Below are positions 38,612-61,110 of a stretch of 64,000 nucleotides of DNA, one piece after another. Under the pieces are notes generated by a model. It ran no database searches, was not told the origin of the DNA, and worked only from the letters and a program-made list of their open reading frames with translations. The translations under genes were made by a program, and so were the position numbers. Location: NCBI RefSeq assembly GCF_030867145.1, contig NC_134443.1, forward strand, positions 2,790,001-2,854,000, given 5' to 3'. The stretch comes from Opisthocomus hoazin. Lineage: Eukaryota > Chordata > Aves > Opisthocomiformes > Opisthocomidae. Positions within the stretch are counted from its first letter, which is position 1; each line of letters starts with the position of its first letter.

Positions 38612-38683
38612 TAGCAGAGGATGGTTTCGATCCATCGACCTCTGGGTTATGGGCCCAGCACGCTTCCGCTGCGCCACTCTGCT
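38612..38683 (-). tRNA. Initiator tRNA-Met (CAT)
   Basis: A 72-nt gene on the minus strand, AGCAGAGTGGCGCAGCGGAA to CATCCTCTGCTA, matching the vertebrate initiator tRNA I know base for base as far as I can tell. Cloverleaf: 7-bp acceptor stem AGCAGAG/CTCTGCT with the initiator-type A1:U72 pair and discriminator A; anticodon stem CTGGG/CCCAG with the three G:C pairs typical of initiators; loop CCCATAA with anticodon CAT; T loop ATCGAAAC instead of TTC. No intron. A run of six T follows about 8 nt downstream on the minus strand, a standard Pol III stop. Confidence 0.98.
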
Positions 38684-38914
38684 GTCTGTAGAAACATTGT
38701 ATCGGCACTGTACATACCTATTCACCTGTGCGCATGCGCGCCACGCACGCCTACAGCTCCATTCATGAACTCCGTGCCACCTCCTCCATTCATGAACTCC
38801 GTGCCCCCTCCAGCGGCCGCCCGCCGCCCGGTGCGCGCGCACGGCCTTGCGCCGCGACTGGCCGCTTTCATCCCTCCCACCCCCTCCTCCGCCTTGGATT
38901 GATGGTTGTCTAAG

Positions 38915-38972
38915 CCAATGGCACGCAGCGAAATGCGACCAGTGGGCAGACTCGCGGCTGGCGGGAACCAAT
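38915..38972 (+). promoter_or_regulatory. Two CCAAT boxes of the ILF2 promoter
   Basis: CCAAT at 38915-38919 and 38968-38972 on the plus strand, 53 bp apart, lie 91-148 bp upstream of the ILF2 start codon. No TATA box is seen. The spacing and position fit an NF-Y-driven housekeeping promoter. The TSS is probably near 39010-39050. Confidence 0.65.
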
Positions 38973-39062
38973 GAGCGGACAGATTGTTGCGGGGTTCTGG
39001 GGGAGCGCAGAGCCGGCGGGGTCTCCACAGCGGCGGTGTTCATTGTTCGGAGCGGCGGAACC

Positions 39063-43680
<4,618 letters not shown>

Positions 43681-43689
43681 CTTGCCCAG

Positions 43690-43794
43690 GTAAAGCCCGG
43701 CGGTGCTGCTGCCTGGAGCAGGCAGCTCGGGGCAGGGGAGGGGGCGGCTCGGGCTGCCTGCTCCCCCTGCAGCAGCCCCCGTCTCCCCCCGCAG
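43690..43794 (+). other. Probable intron in the ILF2 3' UTR
   Basis: CAG|GTAAAG at 43687-43692 and CCCCCCGCAG ending at 43794 make a plausible 105-nt intron that starts 9 nt after the stop codon. That is too close to the stop to trigger nonsense-mediated decay. A second possible acceptor lies at about 43772. Transcript data are needed to confirm it. Confidence 0.45.
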
Positions 43795-43914
43795 CGAGAC
43801 TCCCCACCGCCGGGCGGAAGGACGTGAAGAACCCAGCAGAGGACTGAGCCCGTCCTCGGCGCCCGCAGCCACCGGCCGTGACCCATCCCTTGTGTGTGTT
43901 TTTATAAGTTGCAC

Positions 43915-43920
43915 ATTAAA
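43915..43920 (+). terminator. Poly(A) signal ATTAAA of ILF2
   Basis: ATTAAA lies 235 nt after the ILF2 stop and is followed by GTGTTCCCCTCCTTTT, a fitting GT/T-rich downstream element. ILF2 and SNAPIN 3' ends face each other within about 260 bp. Confidence 0.8.
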
Positions 43921-44180
43921 GTGTTCCCCTCCTTTTGAGCGCGTCCTGCTTTTTTAGGTAGAAGATGCATGTTATAGAAGGGCTAGAAAGAAGCCGAACA
44001 GCGGGAGGGTGGTTTCCAGAACTTAAAAGACCCCACCTGAGGATGCTGAACCTGTCGCTGGCAGCAGCAGCTGCCTGGTTCTGCAGTCCCCAAGGCCCAC
44101 CAACGTAAGGCTGCGGCCGCGCCAAGGCACCGTTACAGACTCACGCGGCTTCACCGGCCCATAAACACCCCACGGTCGCT

Positions 44181-44186
44181 TTTATT
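44181..44186 (-). terminator. Poly(A) signal AATAAA of SNAPIN
   Basis: AATAAA on the minus strand, 287 nt after the SNAPIN stop codon. The gap to the ILF2 signal holds no other recognisable feature. Confidence 0.8.
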
Positions 44187-44472
44187 ACGGCACCTACAAA
44201 CCTGGAAACACAACTCGGGGTTCCCCGCTTCCTTCAGCTGCAGAGCTGCGGCCTCACTGTGCAGGACTTGGGACCCCTCCCGCGCTGTGGGTGCTCAGCA
44301 GAGCGCTGCCACAAACGGGGATACCTGCTCCCCGTGCCAGCGGCCCGCTCCGGTCCGTGTCCTTACGGCATCGCGCCCGTCACCGGTGCTGCTCCTGCTC
44401 CGGCCCCACTCCCCGTGCTGTCGGCGCGGCCGTGGTGCAAGGGGGATCCGGCCCAGCGCTGCCGCCGCGGCC

Positions 44473-45429
44473 TCACTTGCCGGGCAGGCCCTGGGGGTAG
44501 CCGCCCGCCGCCTCCAGCATGGCCTTCCTCCGCACGGTCTCCTTGGCCACGCTGTGGTTCAGCCTCCGCAGCCGCTCCTGCGCGGGGCAGCGGCAGTCGT
44601 CAGGACTCGGGGAGGGGCAGAAAGCTTGGATCCCCCCCCCCCCCCCAAACACTGCGGCCCCCAAAGCCCTGGGGTCCCCGCGCTGACCTGGGCGTTCTGC
44701 AGGATGTTGTTGACCAGCACCACCCTGCGCCGGGCGTTCAGCAGCTTCTTGACGTAGGGGTCGAGGTCCAGTGCCACTTTCTGATCCTCGTTGATGCGGC
44801 AGAGCTCTGGGGAGAGGGCAGGGGGGTGGGAGCGGGCCCAGGGAGCCACGGACCCCCGGGGGACGTGGGGCGAACCCCGCCGCGCCCCCCCACGAGGGGA
44901 CCCCCGCCGCATCTCACCTGTGGCCAGGCTGTCGATGTGCTCCCGCAGCTCCACCTGGCTCTCCCTGCGAGGGGGGGACGGACACACACGGCTCGATGGC
45001 CGCGACAAAACCCCCCAGCCCGGCCCCAACCCCAGCCCGACCAGGAGCCTGCGCCCCCGGGACTCTGCCCCCCCCCAGCCCAGCCACCAACCCCTCAATT
45101 CCCCACCCAGGCACCCCTAAGCCCCCCCGCCGGGTGCTCCTGAAGCCCTTCACCCCCCAAAATTCCTCCCCCGGGCGTACCAGTCTCTCAGCCCTGCTCC
45201 CGCCGCCGTAGCTGCTCCCCTCAGCCCCGCGCCCGCCGCTCCCCTCAGGCGCCCCGGGCCCTCCTCCCCCGCCCCGGGCCCTCCTCCCTCCTCCCGGTCC
45301 CCGCTCCCGGTTCCCGGACCTGACGGCGTGGACGTGCTCGTCGAGCTGCCGCACCGCCGGCCGCAGGAACTGCAGCAGCCCCTCGGCGAACAGCTCCCGC
45401 GCCGCCGGGCCGCCGCTCCCCGCCGCCAT
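44473..45429 (-). CDS. SNAPIN: SNAPIN, SNARE-associated / BLOC-1 and BORC subunit, 126 aa
   Basis: Four exons: 45320-45429, 44918-44964, 44688-44806, 44473-44577 (381 nt including stop). The product starts MAAGSGGPAARELFAEGLLQ and ends YPQGLPGK. The central region ELCRINEDQKVALDLDPYVK and NARRRVVLVNNILQNAQERL is nearly identical to human SNAPIN (136 aa); the shorter length comes from a shorter Ala/Gly N-terminus. The protein is a small coiled-coil cytosolic subunit shared by BLOC-1 (lysosome-related organelle biogenesis) and BORC (lysosome positioning). It also binds SNAP-25 at synaptic vesicles. The start is the only in-frame ATG before the conserved RELFAEGLL block, in the context AAGATGG. 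Introns are short, 104 to 355 nt. The SMAD4-type gene ends only 352 bp upstream. Confidence 0.97.
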
Positions 45430-45781
45430 CTTGGCGCCGCGGGGGCCGCCGGGAAATGGCGGCAGCGCGGAGGATGCCGGGAAACGGAGTGCGGGCGGGC
45501 GGGGACGGCAACTTCCGCCCCGCGCCGCGGGGGATGCTGGGAAATGTAGTCCGGTGACCCCAGCGGTGGGCGCAGCTGGGTGCGCAGCTGGAGGCGCGGC
45601 CCCGGCCCTCCGCAGCACCGAGCACCCGCGGAAGGCGCAGACAGAGCCAGGCAACCACCCCCCCCCCCCGTTCATTAAATAACGGTTAAATCCAGCCCCC
45701 TCTGCCACGCGTTTTTGGTACTTTTTGCCTTTTTTTTTTTTGGCTTTTTCTTACAAAAAAAATAATTAAATTAGGCGGGGG
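45430..45781 (-). other. SNAPIN promoter region and 3' UTR of the SMAD4-type gene
   Basis: This 352-bp gap must hold both the 3' UTR and poly(A) site of the upstream SMAD4-type gene and the SNAPIN promoter. The distal part is A/T-rich (T12 and A8 runs at 45728-45764) and the proximal part is a CpG island. No AATAAA or ATTAAA is present on the minus strand between 45781 and 45430. Confidence 0.6.
45533..45552 (-). promoter_or_regulatory. ZNF143/Staf-type motif in the SNAPIN promoter
   Basis: The minus strand reads GGACTACATTTCCCAGCATC, a close match to the well-known ACTACAATTCCCAGCATGC promoter element bound by ZNF143 and co-factors. It lies 104 bp upstream of the start codon. A degenerate second copy (GATGCCGGGAAACGGAGT on the plus strand) is at about 45473-45490, and an ETS site ACTTCCG is at 45511. 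Confidence 0.7.
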
Positions 45782-53185
<7,404 letters not shown>

Positions 53186-53315
53186 TCCACCGCCGGGCTC
53201 TGCTCCCCGGGGCCCGGCTCCCCCCGGGGCCCCGCTCCCGCCGCCGCTTCCCAACTTCTCCGCCACAATAACAAAAGGAGAAGCCGGCCGCGCGTCAGGG
53301 GCAGCCGCGCCGCAG

Positions 53316-53361
53316 CCAATAGCAGGCGCCGTGACAAGCGGCTGTCGCTCCGCCGACCAAT
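53316..53361 (-). promoter_or_regulatory. Two CCAAT boxes, probable promoter of the SMAD4-like gene
   Basis: CCAAT at 53316-53320 and 53357-53361 on the plus strand (ATTGG for this gene), 41 bp apart and about 130-175 bp upstream of the untranslated-exon donor. An ATAACAAAAGG segment lies just downstream at about 53267. The promoter role is inferred from position. Confidence 0.55.
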
Positions 53362-53399
53362 AGCGGCCGCGCTTTCACGGCGGGCGGGGCGGCTGCCTG

Positions 53400-54789
53400 C
53401 GCCCAGCCGGCTCCCGCCCCCCCCCCCCTCCGCAGCCCGCCCGGCGCCGGCTCCCGCCCCGCTGCCGGGGTCCCCACGGCCACCCGCGACCGGGGCAGCC
53501 CCCGGGGAGGGGCAGAGCCCAGGGGGGCCGGGCACAGAGGCGGGGACGGGCACGCAGGCGGGAGCAGCCGCAGCAACCCCCCCCCCCCCAGCCCCAGGCC
53601 GCTGTACCGCACAGAGAAGCTGCGACCCCCCCCCCGCAACCGCTCCCACGGGGGAGCATCCCCCGGGCCCGGCCGGACTCCTCTGGAGGGGCAGGACACC
53701 CCCTCCCCACCTCCCCCCCCGGCTTCCTTCTGCCCCCACGCGAAGGAAATCGACCCCCGAGCCCGGCAGAACGGGAACGGAAAACGCTGATTTCCAGGAA
53801 ACAAGGAGGAAGCGCTTTTCTGAGGGTCCCTCCCATCACCCCCACCCGCAATACGAGGGGCCGGGGGCCCCCCAACAGGCACGGAACAGCTGAACCCAGA
53901 ACTCGGGGTGTGGGGAGGAGCAGACCCCTCCCCAGGCCCCTCGGGGTCTGCGTGGGCAGGGGGGCTGACCCGAGGGCACGGTTTTGGGGACCCCGTGTTT
54001 TAAAAGAGACAGTGGCACCCCCGCTCTGCCGTCACAGCCGTCACTTTATGTCCCCGCTCCAATTCCTCCAAACCAACAGCGCTTTTCTTGCAGATACAGA
54101 AGCCACGGGCGCCAGCGGTTCAAACACAAGGCAAAAGAAATTCAAACTTTTATCTAACGACACCAACAAAAAAAATACAAGGCGAGGAAGTTTTCAGCCT
54201 GGGAAGTGCTCTGCGCCGGGCACGAACAGAGGAATTTTGGGTGCGAAACGAGGAGATCGGCGCGTCTACAAGGAGAGCGACAACGAAACCCGGCCTGTCC
54301 GCCCTGCTGGGAGGGGGTTGTTTTTTTGCTTCGGATGGGTTAAACGGCACCGCGGGCGGAAGTCGGCCCTCCGGTCACGCTTGGGGACACGGGTGGATCC
54401 CAAATCGCAGCCACGGAGCTCAAGAGGCACCCAAAGACGCGACGTCAGCAGCGCCGAGCCCTCCGGCCGACGCAGGGTGGGCAGCGCGGACGCCACGCTG
54501 CGCCGCACGGCGAGCTGCCAGCGGATTGAACCCGACACATTCACGTTGGGAGTACCCGGGGAAAGGAAGAAAAGAAGAGATACAAACAAACAATCCAAAA
54601 AACAGAAAAGGTTTCATAGGACAGATAGTATCAAAACGTTAAAGGAACACACTACAGTCTGAGCTCTGGGCAGAGCGGGGCCGCTCCCTATTCCCGCGGG
54701 TCCTTCCGGCATCCATCAGGGTTTCCGTTTTCGGCTTACGGGCATCGACACAACACGGCAACCTCAGCCCCAGTCTCTCGGAACCAGCT
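53400..54789 (-). other. SMAD4-like upstream flank and CHTOP 3' UTR
   Basis: 53400-53900 is G/C-rich upstream flank with C runs. From about 54000 to 54789 base composition becomes balanced, as expected for the CHTOP 3' UTR. No canonical AATAAA or ATTAAA is seen on the minus strand. The variant CATAAA at about 54044-54049 is the best candidate poly(A) signal. Open frames here match no family. Confidence 0.45.
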
Positions 54790-57700
54790 TCAGTCGTTTG
54801 TCTCCGGGTCTGTCTGAGCCATGTAAGCATCCAGCTCGGCGTCGAGGTGTCCTTTCGTTTTAGACATGTAGGCGTCCAACTGGTTGTCCAGCTGCTCCTT
54901 GGTCAACGCAGGCCGCGCCGATCCTCTTCCTCGTCCCCGTCCTCTGCCGCGACCTCCGAAGCCCCCTCGGCCCCGGCCCGCCATGCCACGACCTTGCAGT
55001 GAGACAAGATGACGGTTACGCACCCCACCAGAGCCAGCCTGGGGGTCTGGCAGAGCCACTGCCTCTCCACCACCAAGTCCCGCAGCGTCACCGCCGCAGC
55101 CACCCCTCAGCCTGCCTCCAGCCCCCGCACAACGTCGGGTTCTGCCGCGCTGCGTCAGCTCCCCGCGCCGCTTCCGTCTCGGTGCAGAAGCCCAGGCAGC
55201 CATCCGATCCGCGCCGCAGCGCTACGCCCTTCGCTCCCGTCTCCCTGCCGTGCTCCAGTCCCACCGACGCGCCGCACGCGCCTCTCCCGTGGAGCCTCCC
55301 CCGAGATCCTGGGACGGGCTGAAGCTTTGGGCAGCGCCATCATCACTTACAAGCGAATTTTTCCTACGGGGAAGTGCTTCAAACGGAGAGGTTTTCAGAC
55401 TACTTCACAAGTAGGATACGCAAGAGCCCGCATCGATCAGTGTGTGTTTGTCAGGCTAAAGCTACAAGCCAAAGCTGTCAGGAGACGGGCAGCTTCCCGA
55501 TAACTGTCTGCTCCGACTCCTACAAACCCTGGGCCCATCCCAAAGTAACATGAGAGCGCGTCTGGCTGGCGTTCCAACCAAACATCTGTCTGCACCATTA
55601 ACAACCCTACCATCAACAGCTGTCTCCTGTATTTCCTCTTGCACTCCCGCTCTGATTTGTTGTTGGAAACACCAGAGTTCATTTACCCAAGACTCGATTC
55701 AGCTTCAGACTTGTGGCAGGGGCTCAGGCTCTCTTCCGTTCAAGTTTTCCCTTCACTAATTATTCTAAGAGTCTCTCGGTTTACAGAGGCTCTGCATCAC
55801 TTCCTTCTCAAGTGCGAGGAGACAGCGCAGTCTTCCTCAACAGCCCGGACAACTTCGCTGACAGCCCCCAGAACCCTTCTAGCGACACTGACACAGCCGA
55901 GGCCCTTGGCGAGGCGTAAGGCCTGGCACAGCGTTTCATGGAAGGAAGCCTTCATTTAGCACTACGCTGTGCACAAGTTCGAGACTAGAGAGGGTTTGTG
56001 GCTGCATGTACTTCCACATGCTAGCTTTAAACACAAAAAAGAATTAAAGAATTATCCAGCAGCGATGTGTCGCTCCCGAAGTCTGTGTGCACTCACCTCT
56101 GCCACCAAGCCCTCCGCGGCCCATGGCGCCTCTGCCCAGACCACCCCGTCCAGGGCCGCCGCGACCTCGAATGCCACCTCTTCTCAGGCCCATCCTGGGG
56201 GACATCCCTCGTCCTCCACGAAGCAGGCTCTGACCTTCAACAGAGAAAGGGAATTCAAACCAGAAAGAAATGTTCAGACCGAGCAACACAACCAGAGTCA
56301 CGCCGTCAAACAGACCGCGCTGCCGACGTGTGAGCAGCCCCGGTGCTGACCTCTGAGTGGGATTCCTCCTCTCAGCAGAGCTCTCGCTCCCCGGCCACCA
56401 CGCATGGCTCCTCGGGGCAAGCCTCTCTGCCCCATGGACAGTCCTCTTCCTCCCATGGCTCCGCGAGCAAGGGCTCCCACCGGCCGGCCTAATCGTGCCT
56501 GAATGTTACTTTTACCGAGGCGTTGCTTTAAGCTCTTCTGGAATAAAAGATTTTTTAAGAAACAAGAAATTCATGTAGCAATCTCAGACGTGCAACACAA
56601 ACAGCACAGCAGTTGCCCACCAAGGAAAGTGGTGTGCTGGTTTTTTTTAAAAAAATAAACAGAGGGTCACCAGCTCTCTTCAATATATAATCAAGCTTCA
56701 AAAGACGACAATCCATTCTGCTCTGGGAGGGGTAATTTGTGCAGGTTAAACAGAGAACAGAGACCTTTATGGGAAGCAAGTGTTTGTACAGAGAAGAAAG
56801 CTTGCAGGTTTGAAAAGAAATATTTTTCTCCCATTTTTAGCAGCGCTGCTCTGTCCAAACCAGACACTTAAACCACCAGGCAGCAACAGAACAGTCATCT
56901 TTGTGTATCTGGCTTTAGAAGTGGGTTTTTTGGTTGTGCTTCCCCCCCCCCACCTCATGTCATGCACGCTCAGCCACCAGACTCCACTTCGCAGACAGAG
57001 CTGGCTTCCCTGGGGACAGCTGCAGCGTCTCCTGCCCTCAAATGCCAACACCAGAAGTGCTGCAGCGATGGCTCAACCGCTCACGGAGCAGCAGCTGAAC
57101 TGCCAGTTTACATTCCAGTATTGTTAACACACACTGGTACCAACTTGGTCTCCACAGAGCAGGCTACAGCTTCTGCAGGCACTGCCGAACCCTACAAGGA
57201 GCTAAGAAGCAACAGCAGGAACCTTCACTCTTGTCTTAAGAGCAAGAGCTCTCAGCCCTGAAGTAAGGTGCTGGAAGCAGGCCTAAACGCTGTACTTTAT
57301 TACAGGTTCCAACAGTTGCTTAAATTTATTGCTTGTCAGCTTCACAGGTCTACCCGACCTAAACCTGTGGCCAGCTGAATTCGTTCCTCTAAGATCAGTC
57401 TCTTCTGTAGCTGCAGTAACATTTAAAGTTTTGCTGCCCCAGAGTTTAGACAGTCATGAACTTTTCCAACAGCTGTAGCAGTCTAAAATGTCAGCCTCTC
57501 CCTTCTGCCCAGCCTCCCTGGCAGAAAAGAATGAGAAAGCACGTGTATACTCCACATCCAACTACTCGTTTATGTCACTTACCACCAGAGTTTAAGATAA
57601 GCTGCTGGACTTTGCACTGAAACAGCCCAAGGGTGCTCGCCCTTCTGCTCAACCTCAGAGCGGCAGCACCTTGGTCTGCTCCAGCTACTGAGTAAACGCA

Positions 57701-60700
57701 CGTCTAGAACCAGAGTCAGTACAAATGTTTTTACATTAAAACAACCACAGGTTTACGTAATCTCTGCGCACTCAGATACAGAGGATGCAAAACACAAACC
57801 CATCAATCTAGCACAAGCAGCGCTCCGCAGGAGTTCAGGGAAGTCCCCTCTGAAGCACGGGTGACCCATCACTGGGATCAATGCTCCCCAGCACGTCTGG
57901 ACAGAGCACGTCCAGAAGGATCGGAAAAGCTCCTGGTAAGACCAAGCACAGCGCTTGTGAAAATCCAATCACCACATCAACTTCCAGAGCAACCTGCAAT
58001 CTCCAAAGAGCAACCCAACATAACCCAAGTTCCCTTCTGTGGCCCTCCCTTGGAGCCTTTAATTCCAGAAGACTGTGAAAGTACCCCTATGCCAAACACA
58101 AAAATCAAACAGGTTTAAGAGCTAAGCCCCAAGATTAGCTCTTCCCTGCTCCTCTGCTGCACCTTAACTCAGCAAGCAGAAACTTCATGCTTTCAACTCA
58201 GTTTCACTTACCACTTGTGAAATTCATAGCTTTTCAAACTTTTTTTTTTTTCCCCAAGCAGAAAGTAATCCAGGCTGCCATTTCCAGAGCTTCTGTTTAC
58301 AAGCTCTGTACGGCTAACTGGCACCAGTCTGTGTTCACAACAGAAGTCTCAAGAGATCTTAAAAAGCAGCTGCGTTCCTGTTTATCAGAGAGTGAGCCCT
58401 GAATACGAGCATGTGTGGCAGGTTTAAGCATTCCAGCTATTTGGTGCAGCAGCTTCAGCTAAGAAATTTCCAGGGCTTTCTCCTTGTGTGCAAGATGACT
58501 ACAGAATTAGTCAAATGTAATTCTGTACACTAAGTCATGCAGTGCCGCTATTTGAACTCACTGCACAGCAGTGAGGTGCTACCCCTCAGGCACTTCAATT
58601 TGTGCCCTACACGTACATTTTAAGCTGATCTTACCAGCCTTCCCATTAAAACATAAGTTTGAAAACTTGCAAAACCCCCTAGAGTCTGACAATGAGCAGA
58701 CCCTAGACAAATAGCTCTTCTCCGTATGCTATTGAGGTTTCTGTCGTAGCGAGACTTCATCCCCTGCCGTTTCTGCAAGTCCAGAGTTATGGAGAAGCAC
58801 ACTGACGGCAGGAGAGAAACAAAAATCTAGCACATTTGCTCAAGTCTTCTGCTCTACCGAGAGAAGGCAATTTGAGGAACAACTCAGCACGGAAATGTGA
58901 ACGATAGTGAGTCTTTACATAAGGAGCATGCAACACTATGCCTCAAACCCAGGCCCGCATTCTAGCATTCGCAAGCAACCCAAAAAATCAGCTTGTTCAT
59001 CTGTTCCTCACAGCCAGTTCCTATCAAGGGAGCGCACAGAGGGCGGAGGTGGGGATGGGAGCAACCAGTCTCAACTGGGTAGCAAGGACTGGAAACAATC
59101 TGCAGCAATAGTAACTGCAACTAGATTGCGAGATGAAGCACTCGGCAGATCCAGAAAGCCAGAATGGGAGCATTTCTCTGAAAAAACAGAGAGGAGATAT
59201 GAACAGCCAATACAAAAAAAAAAAAAAATCCAACTCAATCGTATTAACCAGGAAGTTACAAAGCATTACTTATTTGAAGCAAAAAGGGGGATTTTCTGCA
59301 AGTCCCTTCCAGGGCTCCCACTTCAAACTTTAAGGAGCATTTTTCAAATTCCACCGTGTCCTGAAAAGCCATCTGCTGCTGACAGGCAGCAACGGGCCGC
59401 CCCAGAATACGCCCCTTTCTCTCACCTGTTTGAGCTTCAAAGCAGCCTGGACAGAAGGTCTATTCTCCATCTGCTGGGCCAGTCTTCTGTTTCTGGCACT
59501 GGCTAGCTGCTGCTGCTGCTGCATGGTAGCCCGAATATTCACTGGCATCGGCTGTTTGTTCTTCAGCATGTTAGTAAAGCTTCAAGGTCGAATAAAACGG
59601 GTGTTTAAATAAAGCTTTATTACATACATTTATTGGCATTTCATGGTTCTCAAGACTGGATCTCCAGATCCCATGAACCTTATGCAAAGAGTGGTACTTA
59701 GGTCACGTCATATGTGATTACGTGTTCCTTGTTTTCCACAAGCGTGCAAGAACTGGAAACTCAGAAATGATGCTGTATATTAATTCAGAAGTGATAAAGC
59801 TTTAGGTTACTGATTTTAGAAATGGCAGAAGGAATGAAAACAAGCAATAAGCAGAGATGATCATGACAGATGGGAGAAGACACCACAGAAACAGAAAAGC
59901 AAACTGAAATCTGACTGCAAAAGCCAAGTTCACCCTCAAAGATCTGAGAAAACTGTTGAAAAACTCGATGCCAGAAGGCAGCTTTACAAAAGGCACTGCC
60001 CTGAGAACAGACCGGTGTGCCTCTGGCGCACCAGGGAACTGGTGCCGTAAGAAATGCCACCACCCAAGCGCGCTCACTTATAAAAAGTTCACTTGGCAAT
60101 TTCTTCGGTGCACAATCTTCTGTCCTTAAGAGCTGGGTAGGAGCAGACCATACAGCAGAGCGGTAAGCCTCCTTAGCGGCAAGCCATCAGCTTTCTACTG
60201 TGTCCTGGGAGCTACACAAGACTGCAAAAGCAAACATTTACAGATGAGCAATGTGGACTGACCGAAATGAAAGAGGCCAGCAAGCCGTCCCTGCAGAGCA
60301 CCTCACCACTCGTCTGCGCTGGGTAAGCTCCGAGCACCGGCTCGGGCGACGCTGCTGCTGCAGCACTTGCTAGGGCAGGAACTGCGTGCAAAGGGCTCCG
60401 GTTATCCCTGGCTCAACGATACTAACGCAGTTAATCCAGGAGCGATTAGTAAGGAAGTGAAACGTAACTGCAGAACCACAAAAGCTCAATGGCATGGGAA
60501 AACAGAAGAATACTCAACAGAAGAAAGAAAGAAATCAAGAAAAAGAGAGAGATGGAGATGAAGCAAAGCATTTGCCTCTTACAAGGCCCAAAACATTGTT
60601 AAGGGGCCTTCGGGCTTGTCCAGTGGCCTGCTGCATGCCTCTTACAGGCTGGACCACATGCACGTGTGTCTGCCTCGGACAAAGCAGCAAGCCTGCTGCA

Positions 60701-61110
60701 GCTTAGGTAACATGCTACCATGCTGCAGCGTTAACTATATAAATGTAAAAACATGTGGAAGAAAAAGGGAGGGTGCGAGGTTTCTCTCTTTTGTTATAAC
60801 ACATCCCACCATATTTATGTGTTGAACAGTTTAATATTAACTGCTATGGATAAATTTCTCCAAAACATTTGCCCTTTTAACCTTGCGTACCACATTTGTT
60901 GCAGCTTAAGACAGAGGTGCATAGCCATCTGCTTGTTTTAGTGAGGTTAAAAGAGGGCAGAAACCAGGTTGGTTTTTGGACACCGGACAGTGATAATTAA
61001 GTAAAAAAATTTCTTATGAGCTGAAGCTGCTGTTGGCTTCCTCACCGCTCGTTCAGAGACATCTTGGTGGTGCTCTTTAGCACAACCTTCGGTGCTGACT
61101 GTGCAGCCAT
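54790..61110 (-). CDS. CHTOP: CHTOP, chromatin target of PRMT1 (Friend of PRMT1), 247 aa
   Basis: Five coding exons: 61046-61110, 59426-59579, 56351-56534, 56097-56234, 54790-54992 (744 nt including stop; human protein 248 aa). The start [20 protein letters not shown] is that of human CHTOP. An N-terminal helical part with [17 protein letters not shown] follows, then a long RG/GR-rich centre ([19 protein letters not shown]), the arginine-methylation target of PRMT1 and PRMT5. The C-terminal duplicated motif [20 protein letters not shown] binds the export helicase DDX39B. The protein is nuclear, part of TREX mRNA export and the 5FMC complex. Mammalian CHTOP is known to limit its own level through retention of an early intron. 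Exon 3 has a tandem CAGAAG acceptor (56535-56540). A probable untranslated first exon ends with CG|GTGAGA at 62350, and its acceptor GCAG is at 61128-61131. Confidence 0.96.

Noticed and set aside
45720-45770. T12 and A8 runs read as a retroposon poly(A) tail
   Set aside because: No recognisable SINE or retrocopy body is attached and no flanking duplication was found. The runs are more likely the A/T-rich 3' UTR of the SMAD4-like gene.
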